In this document: positions 46,192 through 55,532 of the stretch, piece by piece
Position numbering within the stretch: the stretch's first letter is position 1
How the letters are laid out: each line of letters starts with the position of its first letter
DNA from: Pseudooceanicola marinus
GTDB taxonomy: Bacteria; Pseudomonadota; Alphaproteobacteria; Rhodobacterales; Rhodobacteraceae
Direction of reading: 5' to 3'
Assembly: GCF_020177265.1 (NCBI RefSeq)
Contig: NZ_JAIVMC010000003.1
Span: 310,001 to 374,000, forward strand
Length of the DNA stretch: 64,000 bases
Notes under the pieces: generated by a model
Told to the model about the DNA's origin: nothing
Databases searched by the model: none
The model's input: only the letters and a program-made list of their open reading frames with translations
Translations under genes and position numbers: made by a program

Positions 46192-46352
46192 TGATGGGCG
46201 ACGTCACGATTTCCCTCTGGCAGCTGCTGGTTGGCGCCGTCTGCGGTGTCGCGGCGGTGCTGGCGGCACGGGGCGGATCGCGCCTGCTGATCGGGGCAAT
46301 CGTGGGGGCCGCCGTGGCGGTTTTGATGGATATCGGTCGGGGGTACCTGTGA
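46191..46352 (+). CDS. Small membrane protein in nuo operon (53 residues)
   Basis: The ATG at 46191 uses the last A of the nuoD stop (TGATG) and the frame ends at 46350-46352, where the next gene starts the same way. The peptide [20 protein letters not shown]... has two short hydrophobic stretches, LLVGAVCGVAAVLAA and LLIGAIVGAAVAVLM, separated by RGGSR, so a helical hairpin in the membrane is likely. No known family comes to mind. The coupled junctions on both sides are good evidence that it is translated. R. capsulatus nuo is also known to contain unidentified frames. Confidence 0.7.
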   Translation: MMGDVTISLWQLLVGAVCGVAAVLAARGGSRLLIGAIVGAAVAVLMDIGRGYL

Positions 46353-46645
46353 TGACGCACCGTATTGCTTCGCGCCTGGCCCTGATGGGCGGTCTTCTGG
46401 GGCTGGCCGCCTGTGCCATGCCGCCCAGCGACCTGCCCGCCGGCGCGGCGGAAAACTTCAACGACGCCGTGGCCTCGGTCGGCTGCGTGCTGCGGACCGA
46501 ACGGGATTACCTGCCGGTTGAACTGCAGACCGGCATGACCCGGGAACAGACCATCGCGCTGGCGCAGTACAAGATCGTCAGTGGCGAGGCGATCTCGCTG
46601 CCCGACGGGGCGGTCCAGCTGACGGTCGGTGACTGCGCCGCCTGA
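46352..46645 (+). CDS. Lipoprotein in nuo operon (97 residues)
   Basis: A start overlapping the 53-residue gene's stop (TGATG). Signal sequence with lipobox LAAC and lipidated Cys-21 (MTHRIASRLALMGGLLGLAAC). The mature part has two further Cys (VGCVLRTERD, VGDCAA) that could pair in the periplasm. I do not recognise the family. Its place inside the nuo operon is the only clue; a direct role in complex I is not shown. Confidence 0.72.
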   Translation: MTHRIASRLALMGGLLGLAACAMPPSDLPAGAAENFNDAVASVGCVLRTERDYLPVELQTGMTREQTIALAQYKIVSGEAISLPDGAVQLTVGDCAA

Positions 46646-46781
46646 GGCGCCGGGCCAACGACAGGCGGGTGCCCCGCCGAAGACGACAGTGACGGGCGAC
46701 CGTTGCAAGAGAACAGGCCCGAGGGGCCGGAGCGGGGCCTCCCCCGCGCCAACGACAGAGTAAAGGACGGGACCTGAGCCG

Positions 46782-47921
46782 ATGCTGAGACGCCTGCACC
46801 ACGAACAGCCGGAGAGCTTCGCCTTCACCGAGGCGAACATGAAATGGGCCGAAGGCCAGATTTCGAAGTATCCGGAAGGCCGTCAGGCCTCTGCCATCAT
46901 CCCGCTGCTGTGGCGCGCCCAGGAGCAGGAAGGCTGGCTGAGCCAGCCGGCGATCGAATATGTGGCCGACCTTCTGGGCCTGGCCTATATCCGCGCTCTG
47001 GAGGTTGCGACCTTCTACTTCATGTTCCAGCTGCAGCCCACGGGCTCGGTCGCGCATATCCAGATCTGCGGCACCACCACCTGCATGATCTGCGGCGCCG
47101 AGGACCTGATCGGCGTCTGCAAGGAAAAGATTGCGCCCAAGGCGCACGCGCTGTCCGCCGACGGCAAGTTCTCCTGGGAAGAAGTCGAATGTCTGGGCGC
47201 TTGCGCCAACGCGCCGATGGCCCAGATCGGCAAGGACTACTACGAGGATCTGACCGCAGAGGGCCTGGCCAAGCTGCTGGATCAGCTGGCGGCAGGCGAG
47301 GTTCCGACCCCCGGATCCGAGATCGGTCGTTTCTCCTCCGAGCCGGCGGGTGGTCCCGTGGCGTTGAAGCAGTGGGCCGACGACAAGCTGGAGCATAACG
47401 CCTCCGTCGCGCTGGCCGTCGAGCTGGGCGATACCGTCAAGCGGATCGATGGCACCGAAGTGCCAATCCTGACCCCCTGGCTGAACTCCAAGCCGTCGAC
47501 GAAGCCCGAAGGCCCGGCCGAAAAGCCCGTGGTCGAGGAAGAGGCAACGCCCGCGGCCGGCAAGCCCGCAGATGAGACCGGCGTGACCAAGCAGGCCGCC
47601 GAGGCGGAAGCCACCGGCAAGCCCGAACCCGCGATCTCCGCCGAGGCGATCGAAGCGGCGGGCGAGGGCGAGAAGCCCGAGGCGCTGGACGGTCCGCGCG
47701 ACGGCAAGGCCGACAACCTGAAGGAAATCTCCGGCGTCGGGCCGAAGCTGGAAAGCGTGCTGAATGAGATCGGCATCTACCACTTCGACCAGATCGCCGC
47801 CTGGGAGGCGGCACAGGTCGCCTGGGCGGACCAGAACCTGGTCGGCTTCAAGGGCCGGGTCAGCCGTGACGACTGGGTCGGGCAGGCGCAGACGCTGGCC
47901 TCCGGCGACAAGGACAAGTGA
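46782..47921 (+). CDS. nuoE: NADH-quinone oxidoreductase subunit E with C-terminal helix-hairpin-helix-like extension
   Basis: Residues 1-175 are the NuoE (24-kDa) thioredoxin-like domain with the [2Fe-2S] N1a ligands Cys-96, Cys-101 (CGTTTC), Cys-137 and Cys-141 (CLGAC). The full chain is 379 residues, against about 165-240 in most bacteria. Residues 180-310 are a Pro/Glu/Ala/Lys-rich linker. Residues 312-373 ([16 protein letters not shown]...FDQIAAW) form a helix-hairpin-helix domain of the H3TH type (COG3743-like). The same domain ends the next gene's product. An unusual 136-base leader precedes the gene, with no other ORF seen in it. Confidence 0.93.
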   Translation: MLRRLHHEQPESFAFTEANMKWAEGQISKYPEGRQASAIIPLLWRAQEQEGWLSQPAIEYVADLLGLAYIRALEVATFYFMFQLQPTGSVAHIQICGTTTCMICGAEDLIGVCKEKIAPKAHALSADGKFSWEEVECLGACANAPMAQIGKDYYEDLTAEGLAKLLDQLAAGEVPTPGSEIGRFSSEPAGGPVALKQWADDKLEHNASVALAVELGDTVKRIDGTEVPILTPWLNSKPSTKPEGPAEKPVVEEEATPAAGKPADETGVTKQAAEAEATGKPEPAISAEAIEAAGEGEKPEALDGPRDGKADNLKEISGVGPKLESVLNEIGIYHFDQIAAWEAAQVAWADQNLVGFKGRVSRDDWVGQAQTLASGDKDK

Positions 47922-47929
47922 ACTAGGTC

Positions 47930-48520
47930 ATGGCGATGATGGGCAGCGATCTTTGCAGGACGACGGGGCAGGCGCTTGGCGCCGCTCTGGCGCTTGCGCT
48001 GCTCATCGGTCTGACCGCCCCGCTGGGGTTCCTGGGCGCGCTGGTGCTGGCCGTTCTGGTCGGCGCGGGTCTGATGGTCGGGCTGCAACGCTTCGTCTGC
48101 CAGGGCAGTGCGGGGCAGGGGCCCGTGGCAACCGCCGGAACGCAGGCCGCCGATGCGGTGGCGGCGCCGCGCGGCGAGGTGCAGCCGGGTCTGGCGGCGC
48201 GCAAGGCCCCCGAGGCCGAAGGGATTGCCGCGCCGGTCGCGAAACGCGCGGAGCCGGCCCCGAAAGAGGCCAAGGCGGCGCCGGCCGCTGCCAAGCCCGC
48301 CGCTGCGCCGGATGACCTGCAGCAGCTGAAGGGTGTGGGGCCGAAGCTGGCCGAGGCGCTGGCCGCCGCCGGGATCACCCGGTTCGACCAGATCGCCGCC
48401 TGGACCGAGGCCGACCTGGCCTGGGTCGACGAGAACGTGAAAGGTGCCCGGGGCCGGGCCAGCCGCGATGGCTGGATCGCCCAGGCGCAAGAGCTGTCCG
48501 CCGCCAACGGGGCGGGCTGA
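47930..48520 (+). CDS. Membrane protein with C-terminal helix-hairpin-helix-like domain
   Basis: A 196-residue protein starting 8 bases after nuoE. Residues about 17-50 hold two hydrophobic stretches (ALALALLIGLTAP and LGALVLAVLVGAGLMV), so the N-terminus is a membrane anchor. Residues 60-128 are an Ala/Pro/Lys/Glu linker. Residues 129-190 (KGVGPKLAEALAAAGI...FDQIAAW) align with the NuoE tail at about 34 of 62 positions by eye, including GVGPKL, FDQIAAW, SRD and QAQ. The likely picture is an internal duplication and fusion. A DNA-binding role is not assumed; the domain is also used in protein contacts. Confidence 0.75.
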   Translation: MAMMGSDLCRTTGQALGAALALALLIGLTAPLGFLGALVLAVLVGAGLMVGLQRFVCQGSAGQGPVATAGTQAADAVAAPRGEVQPGLAARKAPEAEGIAAPVAKRAEPAPKEAKAAPAAAKPAAAPDDLQQLKGVGPKLAEALAAAGITRFDQIAAWTEADLAWVDENVKGARGRASRDGWIAQAQELSAANGAG

Positions 48521-48523
48521 GGA

Positions 48524-48760
48524 ATGGAGATGACGGAAGACAGGGCAAAGGATCTGGAGCTGGCCCGCAAGGGGCGCCTGGTGGGCATCGTGATCGCGGT
48601 GACCATGGTGCTCTGGATGGCGCTTCAGGTCGTGGGCGGCCAGCTTGGCCTGCCTGAACGTTTCGTCTTCCTGTTCGATTTTGCCGCCATTGCCGCCTTC
48701 GTCTGGGCGCTGGTGGTGGTGGCGCAGATCTGGCGTGCGCGCCGGGATGACAAAGGGTAA
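48524..48760 (+). CDS. Small two-helix membrane protein, DUF5337-like
   Basis: A 78-residue protein with a charged N-terminus (MTEDRAKDLELARKGR) and two membrane helices (LVGIVIAVTMVLWMALQVV and FVFLFDFAAIAAFVWALVVVAQIW). It resembles the DUF5337 proteins that sit beside nuo genes in Rhodobacteraceae; I name that by memory and it should be confirmed. It begins 3 bases after the previous stop and ends 3 bases before nuoF. Confidence 0.75.
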   Translation: MEMTEDRAKDLELARKGRLVGIVIAVTMVLWMALQVVGGQLGLPERFVFLFDFAAIAAFVWALVVVAQIWRARRDDKG

Positions 48761-48763
48761 GAC

Positions 48764-50065
48764 ATGCTCAAGGATCAGGATCGTATCTTTACCAATCTCT
48801 ACGGCATGAACGACCGCACGCTGAAAGGCGCGCAGGCTCGTGGCCACTGGGATGGCACCGCGGGCATTCTTGCCAACGGGCGCGACTGGATCATCCAGCA
48901 GGTGAAGGACAGCGGGCTGCGCGGCCGTGGCGGCGCGGGCTTCCCCACCGGGCTGAAGTGGTCCTTCATGCCGAAGGAAAGCGACGGACGGCCCGCCTAC
49001 CTGGTGGTCAACGCCGACGAATCCGAACCCGCGACCTGCAAGGACCGCGAGATCATGCGCCACGATCCGCATACGCTGATCGAGGGCTGCCTGATTGCCG
49101 GTTTCGCCATGGGCGCGGTTGCCGCCTACATCTACATCCGCGGCGAATACATCCGCGAGAAGGAAGCCCTGCAGGCGGCCATCGACGAGGCCTACGAGGC
49201 CGGTCTGATCGGCAAGAACGCCAGCAAGTCGGGCTATGACTTCGACATCTACCTGCACCACGGGGCAGGGGCCTACATCTGCGGCGAAGAGACGGCGCTG
49301 ATCGAAAGCCTGGAAGGCAAGAAGGGCATGCCCCGGATGAAGCCGCCGTTCCCGGCCGGGGCCGGCCTCTACGGCTGCCCGACCACGGTGAACAACGTCG
49401 AATCCATCGCCGTCGTGCCGACCATCCTGCGCCGCGGCCCGGAATGGTTCAGCAGCTTCGGCCGTCCGAACAACGCGGGCACCAAGCTGATGGCGCTGAC
49501 CGGTCACGTGAACACGCCCTGCGTCTTCGAAGAACAGATGTCGCTGTCGGTGCGTGAGATCATCGAGACCCACGGCGGCGGCATTCGCGGCGGCTGGGAC
49601 AACCTGAAGGCCATCATCCCCGGTGGTGCCTCCTGCCCGGTTCTGCCGAAGGAGAAGCTGGAAGACGCGATCTTCGACTTCGACTGGATGCGTCAGAACC
49701 AGTCCAGCTTCGGCACCGGCTGCATGATCGTTATGGACAACTCCGTCGACGTGGTGAAAGCCGTGTGGCGCCTGGCCAAGTTCTTCAAGCATGAGAGCTG
49801 CGGCCAGTGCACGCCCTGCCGCGAAGGCACCGGCTGGATGATGCGCGTCATGGATCGCCTGGTCACGGGCGAGGCCGAGCCGGAAGAGATCGACATGCTG
49901 CTGGATGTGACCAAGCAGGTCGAGGGCCACACCATCTGCGCCCTGGGCGACGCGGCTGCCTGGCCGATCCAGGGCCTTATCCGTCACTTCCGCGACGAGA
50001 TCGAGGACCGGATCAAGCGCCAGAAGACCGGCCGGTCCGCCACCATCCTGACCGCGGCGGAGTGA
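48764..50065 (+). CDS. nuoF: NADH-quinone oxidoreductase subunit F
   Basis: A 433-residue 51-kDa-type subunit that binds FMN and NADH and cluster N3. [16 protein letters not shown] (51-66) is the NADH/FMN site, [16 protein letters not shown] binds FMN, and [15 protein letters not shown] plus HTICALGD carry the four cluster Cys. Length is normal. It starts 3 bases after the DUF5337-like gene with AAAGGG-type ribosome site. Confidence 0.98.
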   Translation: MLKDQDRIFTNLYGMNDRTLKGAQARGHWDGTAGILANGRDWIIQQVKDSGLRGRGGAGFPTGLKWSFMPKESDGRPAYLVVNADESEPATCKDREIMRHDPHTLIEGCLIAGFAMGAVAAYIYIRGEYIREKEALQAAIDEAYEAGLIGKNASKSGYDFDIYLHHGAGAYICGEETALIESLEGKKGMPRMKPPFPAGAGLYGCPTTVNNVESIAVVPTILRRGPEWFSSFGRPNNAGTKLMALTGHVNTPCVFEEQMSLSVREIIETHGGGIRGGWDNLKAIIPGGASCPVLPKEKLEDAIFDFDWMRQNQSSFGTGCMIVMDNSVDVVKAVWRLAKFFKHESCGQCTPCREGTGWMMRVMDRLVTGEAEPEEIDMLLDVTKQVEGHTICALGDAAAWPIQGLIRHFRDEIEDRIKRQKTGRSATILTAAE

Positions 50066-50069
50066 TCGC

Positions 50070-50444
50070 ATGATGACGCTGTCCGCCTCCAAGATCGCGA
50101 CCCGGCTGGCTCTCGTGGCCTGCGTCGGGCTGAGCCTGAGCGCCTGCTCGCGGCTGACCCCCTGGGCCAGCAGCAACCGTCCGGTGTTCGACGGGCAGTA
50201 CTTCCGCGCCAAGGTGGCCTTCGAGAAGGAGGCCCCTGCGGCCTTCACCGTCACCGTGCGCGATCCGGGCAAGAGCCTGGCCGGCGCGCGCGAGGCGGGA
50301 CGCCTGGAGGCGACCACCCACTGCATCGCGTACTTCGGTGACAGCCGGATCGAATGGGGCGCCAGCAATCCTGATGCCGAGGAGGGCGCGCTGCTCTTCC
50401 AGGACGGGTCGCTGGTCATGGCCGGAACCTGCCGCGGATGGTGA
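50070..50444 (+). CDS. Lipoprotein in nuo operon (124 residues)
   Basis: Four bases after nuoF. Signal sequence with lipobox LSAC and lipidated Cys-26. The mature domain contains VFDGQYFRAKVAFEKEAPAAFTVTVRD, a Cys in TTHCIAYFGDSRIEW and another in AGTCRGW near the end, so a disulfide is plausible. Family not recognised. No membrane helix other than the signal. Confidence 0.75.
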   Translation: MMTLSASKIATRLALVACVGLSLSACSRLTPWASSNRPVFDGQYFRAKVAFEKEAPAAFTVTVRDPGKSLAGAREAGRLEATTHCIAYFGDSRIEWGASNPDAEEGALLFQDGSLVMAGTCRGW

Positions 50445-50585
50445 TCCGCGCCGCATATCCTCTGGCCCCGCGGGCCGCGACCCGTCCGGCGTTGCCCGGC
50501 ACGGGTGTCGCGTCGCGGGCGGGATCTGCGGTGCCGCGCCGCGCCTTGGGCGGTCTTCGGCGCATGGGCACCCGTGTGCGGGCCC

Positions 50586-50638
50586 TGCTATTGAATAGCA
50601 AGGCGGCGGAGCTCGATCTGCGGGGTGTCACCCCGCAG
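50586..50638 (+). other. Palindrome and RNA hairpin before the DUF5333-like gene
   Basis: TGCTATT-G-AATAGCA (50586-50600) is a perfect 15-base palindrome. It is followed by CTGCGGGGT (50618-50626) pairing with ACCCCGCAG (50630-50638) through a GTC loop, next to the AAAGGA ribosome site. Both lie in a 206-base gap within the nuo operon. The first could be a protein site or internal promoter element; the second could stabilise the downstream mRNA or mask the ribosome site. Confidence 0.45.
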
Positions 50639-50650
50639 AAAGGACATCCC

Positions 50651-51085
50651 ATGAAATCCGTTTTCTCCGCCTTCGCCCCTGCTGTCGCCACCGCGCTGGC
50701 CCTGACCCTGGTCCTGCCCGTTGCCGCGCGTGCCAGCAACGACCTGCCGCCGCTGCGCGAGGTCGAGGAGATCGACCGCAACATGCTCTGGGTCGCCCTG
50801 GCGATCGAGATCAGCGACAAGTGCGATCAGATCGCGCCGCGCAACCTCAAGGGGCTGCTGGTGCTGAACGACCTGCGTGGCCAGGCCCGCGACCTGGGCT
50901 ATTCGAACGCGCAAATCGAGGAATACGCCACCAGCGATGCCGAAAAGGCGCGCATGCGCGAGCTGGGCGAGCAATACGTGAAATCCCAAGGACTGGACCC
51001 CGATGTCACGGCGGACCTGTGCAGCCTCGGCAGCGCCGAGATCGCACGGAACAGCCGGATCGGCGCCCTCTTGAAAGCAAAGTGA
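50651..51085 (+). CDS. Secreted protein in nuo operon, DUF5333-like (144 residues)
   Basis: A predicted Sec signal (MKSVFSAFAPAVATALALTLVLPVAARA) is followed by a helical, charged mature part (LREVEEIDRNMLWVALAIEISDKCDQIAPRNLKGLLVLNDLRGQA) with Cys in SDKC and ADLC, suggesting one disulfide. No lipobox. It looks like the DUF5333 proteins near nuo in Rhodobacteraceae, from memory. Start 50651 has AAAGGACATC before it; the frame is open further upstream but loses the signal sequence. Confidence 0.75.
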   Translation: MKSVFSAFAPAVATALALTLVLPVAARASNDLPPLREVEEIDRNMLWVALAIEISDKCDQIAPRNLKGLLVLNDLRGQARDLGYSNAQIEEYATSDAEKARMRELGEQYVKSQGLDPDVTADLCSLGSAEIARNSRIGALLKAK

Positions 51086-51091
51086 GCACCC

Positions 51092-53107
51092 ATGTCTGAC
51101 CTTCGCAAGATCATCATCGACGACCAGGAGATCGAGGTCGATCCGGCCCTGACGCTGCTGCAGGCCTGTGAACAGGCCGGGATCGAGGTGCCGCGCTTCT
51201 GCTACCACGAACGTCTGTCCATCGCCGGCAACTGCCGCATGTGCCTGGTCGAGGTTGTCGGCGGCCCGCCGAAGCCCGCCGCCTCCTGCGCGATGCAGGT
51301 CAAGGACATGCGCCCCGGCCCCGACGGCGCGCCGCCGGTCATCAAGACCACTTCGCCGATGGTGAAGAAGGCGCGCGAAGGCGTGATGGAATTCCTGCTG
51401 ATCAACCACCCGCTGGATTGCCCGATCTGCGACCAGGGCGGTGAATGCGACCTGCAGGACCAGGCCATGGCCTATGGCGTCGACTTCTCCCGCTACCGCG
51501 AGGCGAAGCGCGCGACCGACGACCTGGACCTGGGCCCGCTGGTCGAAACCCACATGACCCGCTGCATCTCCTGCACCCGTTGCGTGCGCTTCACGACCGA
51601 GGTCGCGGGTATCAGCCAGATGGGCCAGACCGGGCGCGGCGAAGATGCCGAGATCACCAGCTACCTGAACGAGACGCTGAACTCGAACCTGCAGGGCAAC
51701 ATCATCGACCTGTGCCCCGTGGGCGCGCTGGTGTCGAAACCCTACAGCTTCACCGCCCGCCCCTGGGAACTGACCAAGACCGAGAGCATCGACGTGATGG
51801 ATGCGCTCGGGTCCAGCATCCGCGTGGACACCAAGGGCCGCGAAGTCATGCGCTTCCTGCCGCGCAACCATGACGGCGTGAACGAGGAATGGATTTCCGA
51901 CAAGACGCGCTTCGTCTGGGACGGCCTGCGCCGTCAGCGTCTCGACCGGCCCTACGTGCGCGTCGACGGCAAGCTGAAGCCTGCCACCTGGCCCGAGGCG
52001 CTGGCCGCTGCGGCGAGTGCGATGAAGGGCAAGAAGGTCATGGGCCTGGTCGGTGACCTGGCCTCCACCGAGGCGGCCTTCGCCCTGAAGGAACTGGTGA
52101 CCAGCCTGGGTGGCGAGGTGGAATGCCGCGTCGATGACGCCAAGCTGCCCGCCGGCAACCGCTCGGCCTATGTCGGCACGGCCAAGATCGAGGATCTGGA
52201 CCACGCCAAGAACGTGTTCCTCGTCGGCACCAACCCCGCCGTCGAGGCGCCGGTGCTGAACGCCCGGATCCGCAAGGCCTGGCTTAAGGGCGCGACCGTG
52301 ACGATGATCGGCGAAGATGCCGACCTGACCTACGATCACGTCCATGCCGGTGACGGCCGCGCCGCCCTGACCGATGCCGCCAAGGATGTGTCGGACGAGG
52401 TGAAGGACGCACCGTCGGTCGTCGTCGTGGGGCAGGGCGCTCTGACCGCCGAGGATGGCGCCGACGTTCTGGCCGCCGCCCAGGCACTGGCCGAGGCCAC
52501 CGGCTCGAAATTCATGGTCTTGCACACCGCCGCCTCGCGCGTCGGTGCGATGGACCTGGGCGCCGTCTCGGAAGGGGGCATCGCCTATGCCGCTTCCGCC
52601 GAGGTGGTCTACAACCTTGGCGCCGACGAGATCGAGATCCCCGAGGGACCCTTCGTGATCTACCAGGGCAGCCATGGCGACCGTGGCGCACACCGCGCCG
52701 ACGTGATCCTGCCGGGCGCGGCCTACACCGAGGAAAACGGCCTGTTCGTGAACACCGAAGGTCGTCCCCAGCTGGCGATGCGCGCGGGCTTCGCCCCCGG
52801 CGACGCCAAGGAAAACTGGGCGATCCTGCGGGCCCTGTCCGCCGAGCTGGACGCAACGCTGCCCTTCGACAGCCTTGCGCAGCTGCGCCAGAAGCTGGTC
52901 GCGGCAGTGCCGCACCTGGCCAAGATCGACCAGGTGCCGGAAAACGACTGGACCCCGGTCAGCGGCAAGGCCCTGGGCAGCGCGCCCTTCGGCTCGCCCA
53001 TCCGCGACTTCTACCTGACCAACCCGATCGCCCGTGCGTCGGAAGTCATGGCGGAACTGTCGAAGATGGCCGCGGACCGCGCCGCTGCGCCGATGGCGGC
53101 CGAATGA
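51092..53107 (+). CDS. nuoG: NADH-quinone oxidoreductase subunit G
   Basis: A 671-residue 75-kDa-type subunit. The [2Fe-2S] ligands are in [15 protein letters not shown], the His-liganded [4Fe-4S] in [16 protein letters not shown], and the third cluster in [12 protein letters not shown] with a later [12 protein letters not shown]. The C-terminal molybdopterin-oxidoreductase-like domain is present and lacks cofactor motifs as usual. Size is typical of alphaproteobacterial NuoG. The next gene starts within its stop codon. Confidence 0.97.
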   Translation: MSDLRKIIIDDQEIEVDPALTLLQACEQAGIEVPRFCYHERLSIAGNCRMCLVEVVGGPPKPAASCAMQVKDMRPGPDGAPPVIKTTSPMVKKAREGVMEFLLINHPLDCPICDQGGECDLQDQAMAYGVDFSRYREAKRATDDLDLGPLVETHMTRCISCTRCVRFTTEVAGISQMGQTGRGEDAEITSYLNETLNSNLQGNIIDLCPVGALVSKPYSFTARPWELTKTESIDVMDALGSSIRVDTKGREVMRFLPRNHDGVNEEWISDKTRFVWDGLRRQRLDRPYVRVDGKLKPATWPEALAAAASAMKGKKVMGLVGDLASTEAAFALKELVTSLGGEVECRVDDAKLPAGNRSAYVGTAKIEDLDHAKNVFLVGTNPAVEAPVLNARIRKAWLKGATVTMIGEDADLTYDHVHAGDGRAALTDAAKDVSDEVKDAPSVVVVGQGALTAEDGADVLAAAQALAEATGSKFMVLHTAASRVGAMDLGAVSEGGIAYAASAEVVYNLGADEIEIPEGPFVIYQGSHGDRGAHRADVILPGAAYTEENGLFVNTEGRPQLAMRAGFAPGDAKENWAILRALSAELDATLPFDSLAQLRQKLVAAVPHLAKIDQVPENDWTPVSGKALGSAPFGSPIRDFYLTNPIARASEVMAELSKMAADRAAAPMAAE

Positions 53108-53541
53108 AAGTTTCCGCGATCATAGGTTCCGGGGCCCTTGCGGTCCTCAGCGGGTGCGGCACGCCCTGCGCCGGTCCGGAGGGCAGCTGCACGTCGCAGC
53201 CCGCCACCCGTGCCGCGCAGATGCCTGCCGCCGCGCTGGCCTATGACGGGATTGAGACCCGCCTTCTGGATGGGGACCTGGTGAATTTCCATGTCTCCAT
53301 GCGGGGGGCGCGCGGGCCCGAGGATGTCTCGGACTACGCGGAATGTGCGGCGGCGCAGTATGCGCTGATCCGCGGCTACGGATTTGCAAGACATCTGCGC
53401 ACAAATGTCGCCGAGGTCTCTGGTCACTGGGAAGCAGATGCGGTTTATACCGTCTCGGCAGCCCTGCCCGAGGGTTTGCGCACGATCGATGCGGAAGTTG
53501 TCGCTGCGCATTGCGCGGAAAACGGAATACCGACGGTGTGA
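53104..53541 (+). CDS. Lipoprotein in nuo operon (145 residues)
   Basis: ATGA overlap with nuoG. A short signal sequence ends in lipobox LSGC (Cys-18), followed by [11 protein letters not shown], three close Cys after processing. The body ([27 protein letters not shown]...[23 protein letters not shown]) is mixed alpha/beta and unlike known subunits. Base composition after about 53360 is less GC-rich (GATTTGC, AAATG). Family not recognised. Confidence 0.7.
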   Translation: MKVSAIIGSGALAVLSGCGTPCAGPEGSCTSQPATRAAQMPAAALAYDGIETRLLDGDLVNFHVSMRGARGPEDVSDYAECAAAQYALIRGYGFARHLRTNVAEVSGHWEADAVYTVSAALPEGLRTIDAEVVAAHCAENGIPTV

Positions 53542-53547
53542 GGACAC

Positions 53548-54588
53548 ATGGCTGAGTTTTTCACCTCTAACCCGCTAGGCATCCTACTGACGATTGTTGG
53601 ACAGGTGCTTTTGATCGTGGTGCCCCTGCTGGTGTGCCTCGCCTTTCTGCTTTATGCGGATCGCAAGGTCTGGGCTGCGGTCCAGCTGCGTCGCGGACCC
53701 AACGTGGTCGGCGTCTTCGGTCTGCTGCAGAGCTTCGCCGACTTCGGCAAGTATATCCTGAAGGAAGTCGTGGTGCCGGCGGGCGCCGACAAGTTCGTCT
53801 TCTTCCTGGCGCCCTTGATGAGCTTTGTCCTGGCGATGGTTGCCTGGGCGGTCATCCCCTTCAACGATGGCTGGGTCCTGTCGGACATCAACGTGGCCAT
53901 CCTCTATGTCTTCGCGGTCTCCTCGCTTGAGGTCTACGGCGTGATCATGGGGGGCTGGGCGTCCAACTCGAAATATCCCTTCCTGGGGTCGCTGCGCTCT
54001 GCCGCGCAGATGATCTCCTACGAGGTGTCGCTGGGTCTGATCATCATCGGCATCGTCATCTCGACCGGGTCGATGAACTTCGGTGACATCGTGGCGGCGC
54101 AGGATACGGGCTACGGCATCTTCAGCTGGTACTGGCTGCCGCACTTCCCGATGCTCTTCCTCTTCCTGATCTCGGCCCACGCCGAGACCAACCGCCCGCC
54201 CTTCGACCTTCCGGAAGCGGAATCGGAACTGGTGGCCGGCTACCAGGTGGAATACAGCTCGACCCCGTTCCTGCTGTTCATGATCGGTGAATACGTGGCC
54301 ATCGTGTTGATGTGCGCCCTGACCACCACGCTGTTCCTCGGCGGCTGGCTGTCCCCGATCCCGGGTCTGCCCGATGGCTTCCTGTGGTTCTTCGGCAAAT
54401 GCGTCCTGGTCTTCTTCATCTTCGCGATGACCAAGTCCGTGGTGCCGCGCTACCGCTACGACCAGCTGATGCGCATCGGTTGGAAGGTCTTCCTGCCGCT
54501 GTCGCTGGGCTGGGTCGTTCTGGTGGCATTCCTTGCGAAATTCGAAGTCCTTGGCGGTGCATGGGCCCGCTGGACGATTGGAGGCTGA
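53548..54588 (+). CDS. nuoH: NADH-quinone oxidoreductase subunit H
   Basis: A 346-residue ND1-type membrane subunit at the quinone entry, with about eight helices. Family motifs: [67 protein letters not shown]. The start has GTGAGGACAC before ATG. The N-terminal helix [19 protein letters not shown] begins at residue 10. Confidence 0.97.
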   Translation: MAEFFTSNPLGILLTIVGQVLLIVVPLLVCLAFLLYADRKVWAAVQLRRGPNVVGVFGLLQSFADFGKYILKEVVVPAGADKFVFFLAPLMSFVLAMVAWAVIPFNDGWVLSDINVAILYVFAVSSLEVYGVIMGGWASNSKYPFLGSLRSAAQMISYEVSLGLIIIGIVISTGSMNFGDIVAAQDTGYGIFSWYWLPHFPMLFLFLISAHAETNRPPFDLPEAESELVAGYQVEYSSTPFLLFMIGEYVAIVLMCALTTTLFLGGWLSPIPGLPDGFLWFFGKCVLVFFIFAMTKSVVPRYRYDQLMRIGWKVFLPLSLGWVVLVAFLAKFEVLGGAWARWTIGG

Positions 54589-54590
54589 CA

Positions 54591-55085
54591 ATGGCGAACG
54601 TCGATTATACCCGCGCCGCCAAGTACTTCCTGCTGATGGACATCTTCAAAGGCTTCAAGATGGGCCTGAAGTACTTCTTCAAGCCGAAGCCCACGGTGAA
54701 CTACCCGCACGAAAAGGGGCCGCTGTCGCCTCGCTTCCGCGGTGAACATGCGCTGCGTCGCTACCCCAACGGGGAAGAGCGCTGCATCGCCTGCAAGCTG
54801 TGCGAGGCGATCTGCCCCGCGCAGGCCATCACCATCGACGCCGAACCGCGTGAAGACGGCTCCCGCCGGACCACGCGCTACGACATCGACATGACGAAAT
54901 GCATCTACTGCGGCTTCTGCCAGGAAGCCTGCCCGGTGGATGCCATCGTCGAGGGCCCGAATTTCGAGTTCGCGACCGAAACCCGGGAGGAGCTGTTCTA
55001 CGACAAGGACAAGCTTCTGGATAACGGCGCCCGCTGGGAAGCCGAGATCGCCCGCAACCTGGAGCTGGATGCGCCGTACCGATGA
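54591..55085 (+). CDS. nuoI: NADH-quinone oxidoreductase subunit I
   Basis: A 164-residue TYKY-type ferredoxin-like subunit with clusters N6a and N6b, bound by [12 protein letters not shown] and [12 protein letters not shown] (each C-x2-C-x2-C-x3-C). An N-terminal amphipathic region ([18 protein letters not shown]) anchors it to the membrane arm. It starts 2 bases after nuoH behind GGAGGC. The internal ATG further upstream belongs to nuoH sequence. Confidence 0.97.
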   Translation: MANVDYTRAAKYFLLMDIFKGFKMGLKYFFKPKPTVNYPHEKGPLSPRFRGEHALRRYPNGEERCIACKLCEAICPAQAITIDAEPREDGSRRTTRYDIDMTKCIYCGFCQEACPVDAIVEGPNFEFATETREELFYDKDKLLDNGARWEAEIARNLELDAPYR

Positions 55086-55124
55086 TCTGTTCCAGGGGAC
55101 ATACGACAGGGAAGGGGGGCGCCC

Positions 55125-55532
55125 GTGGCTGACTCCCAGAACCCGTTCGAGATGTTCATCCGGCATGCCCAGGACATGGCGAAGTCCATGAACCCGGCGC
55201 TGGAGAGCTTCACCCCCAAGGGGTTCGAGGCGCTCTGGCCTACGATGCCCAAGGAATGGATGGAGTTCGCCTTCGGCAACACCGTCAACAAGGATGGGCT
55301 GGACGCCAAGACCCGCCTGTTCCTGACCCTCGCGGGTCTGACCATGCAGGGCGCACAGGCCGAGAGCCAGCTGCGCGTCACCGTGCGCCACCTTCTGGAG
55401 GCGGGCGCGAAGAAACAAGAAATCGCCGAGGCCATCGCACAGATGTCGATGTTCGCCGGTATTCCCGCCATGACCAAGGCCGCCCAACTGGCGAAAGAGG
55501 TCATGGACGAGCAAGAGGATGATGAGACATGA
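55125..55532 (+). CDS. Carboxymuconolactone-decarboxylase-like protein without cysteines
   Basis: A 135-residue protein whose second half ([53 protein letters not shown]) has the AhpD/CMD fold sequence pattern. It contains no Cys at all, so the CxxC of peroxidase-type members is missing and no redox role is possible by that route. The start is GTG at 55125 behind GGAAGGGGGG. It overlaps nuoJ by ATGA. Its place between nuoI and nuoJ suggests a complex I-linked or structural role, unproven. Confidence 0.8.
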   Translation: MADSQNPFEMFIRHAQDMAKSMNPALESFTPKGFEALWPTMPKEWMEFAFGNTVNKDGLDAKTRLFLTLAGLTMQGAQAESQLRVTVRHLLEAGAKKQEIAEAIAQMSMFAGIPAMTKAAQLAKEVMDEQEDDET

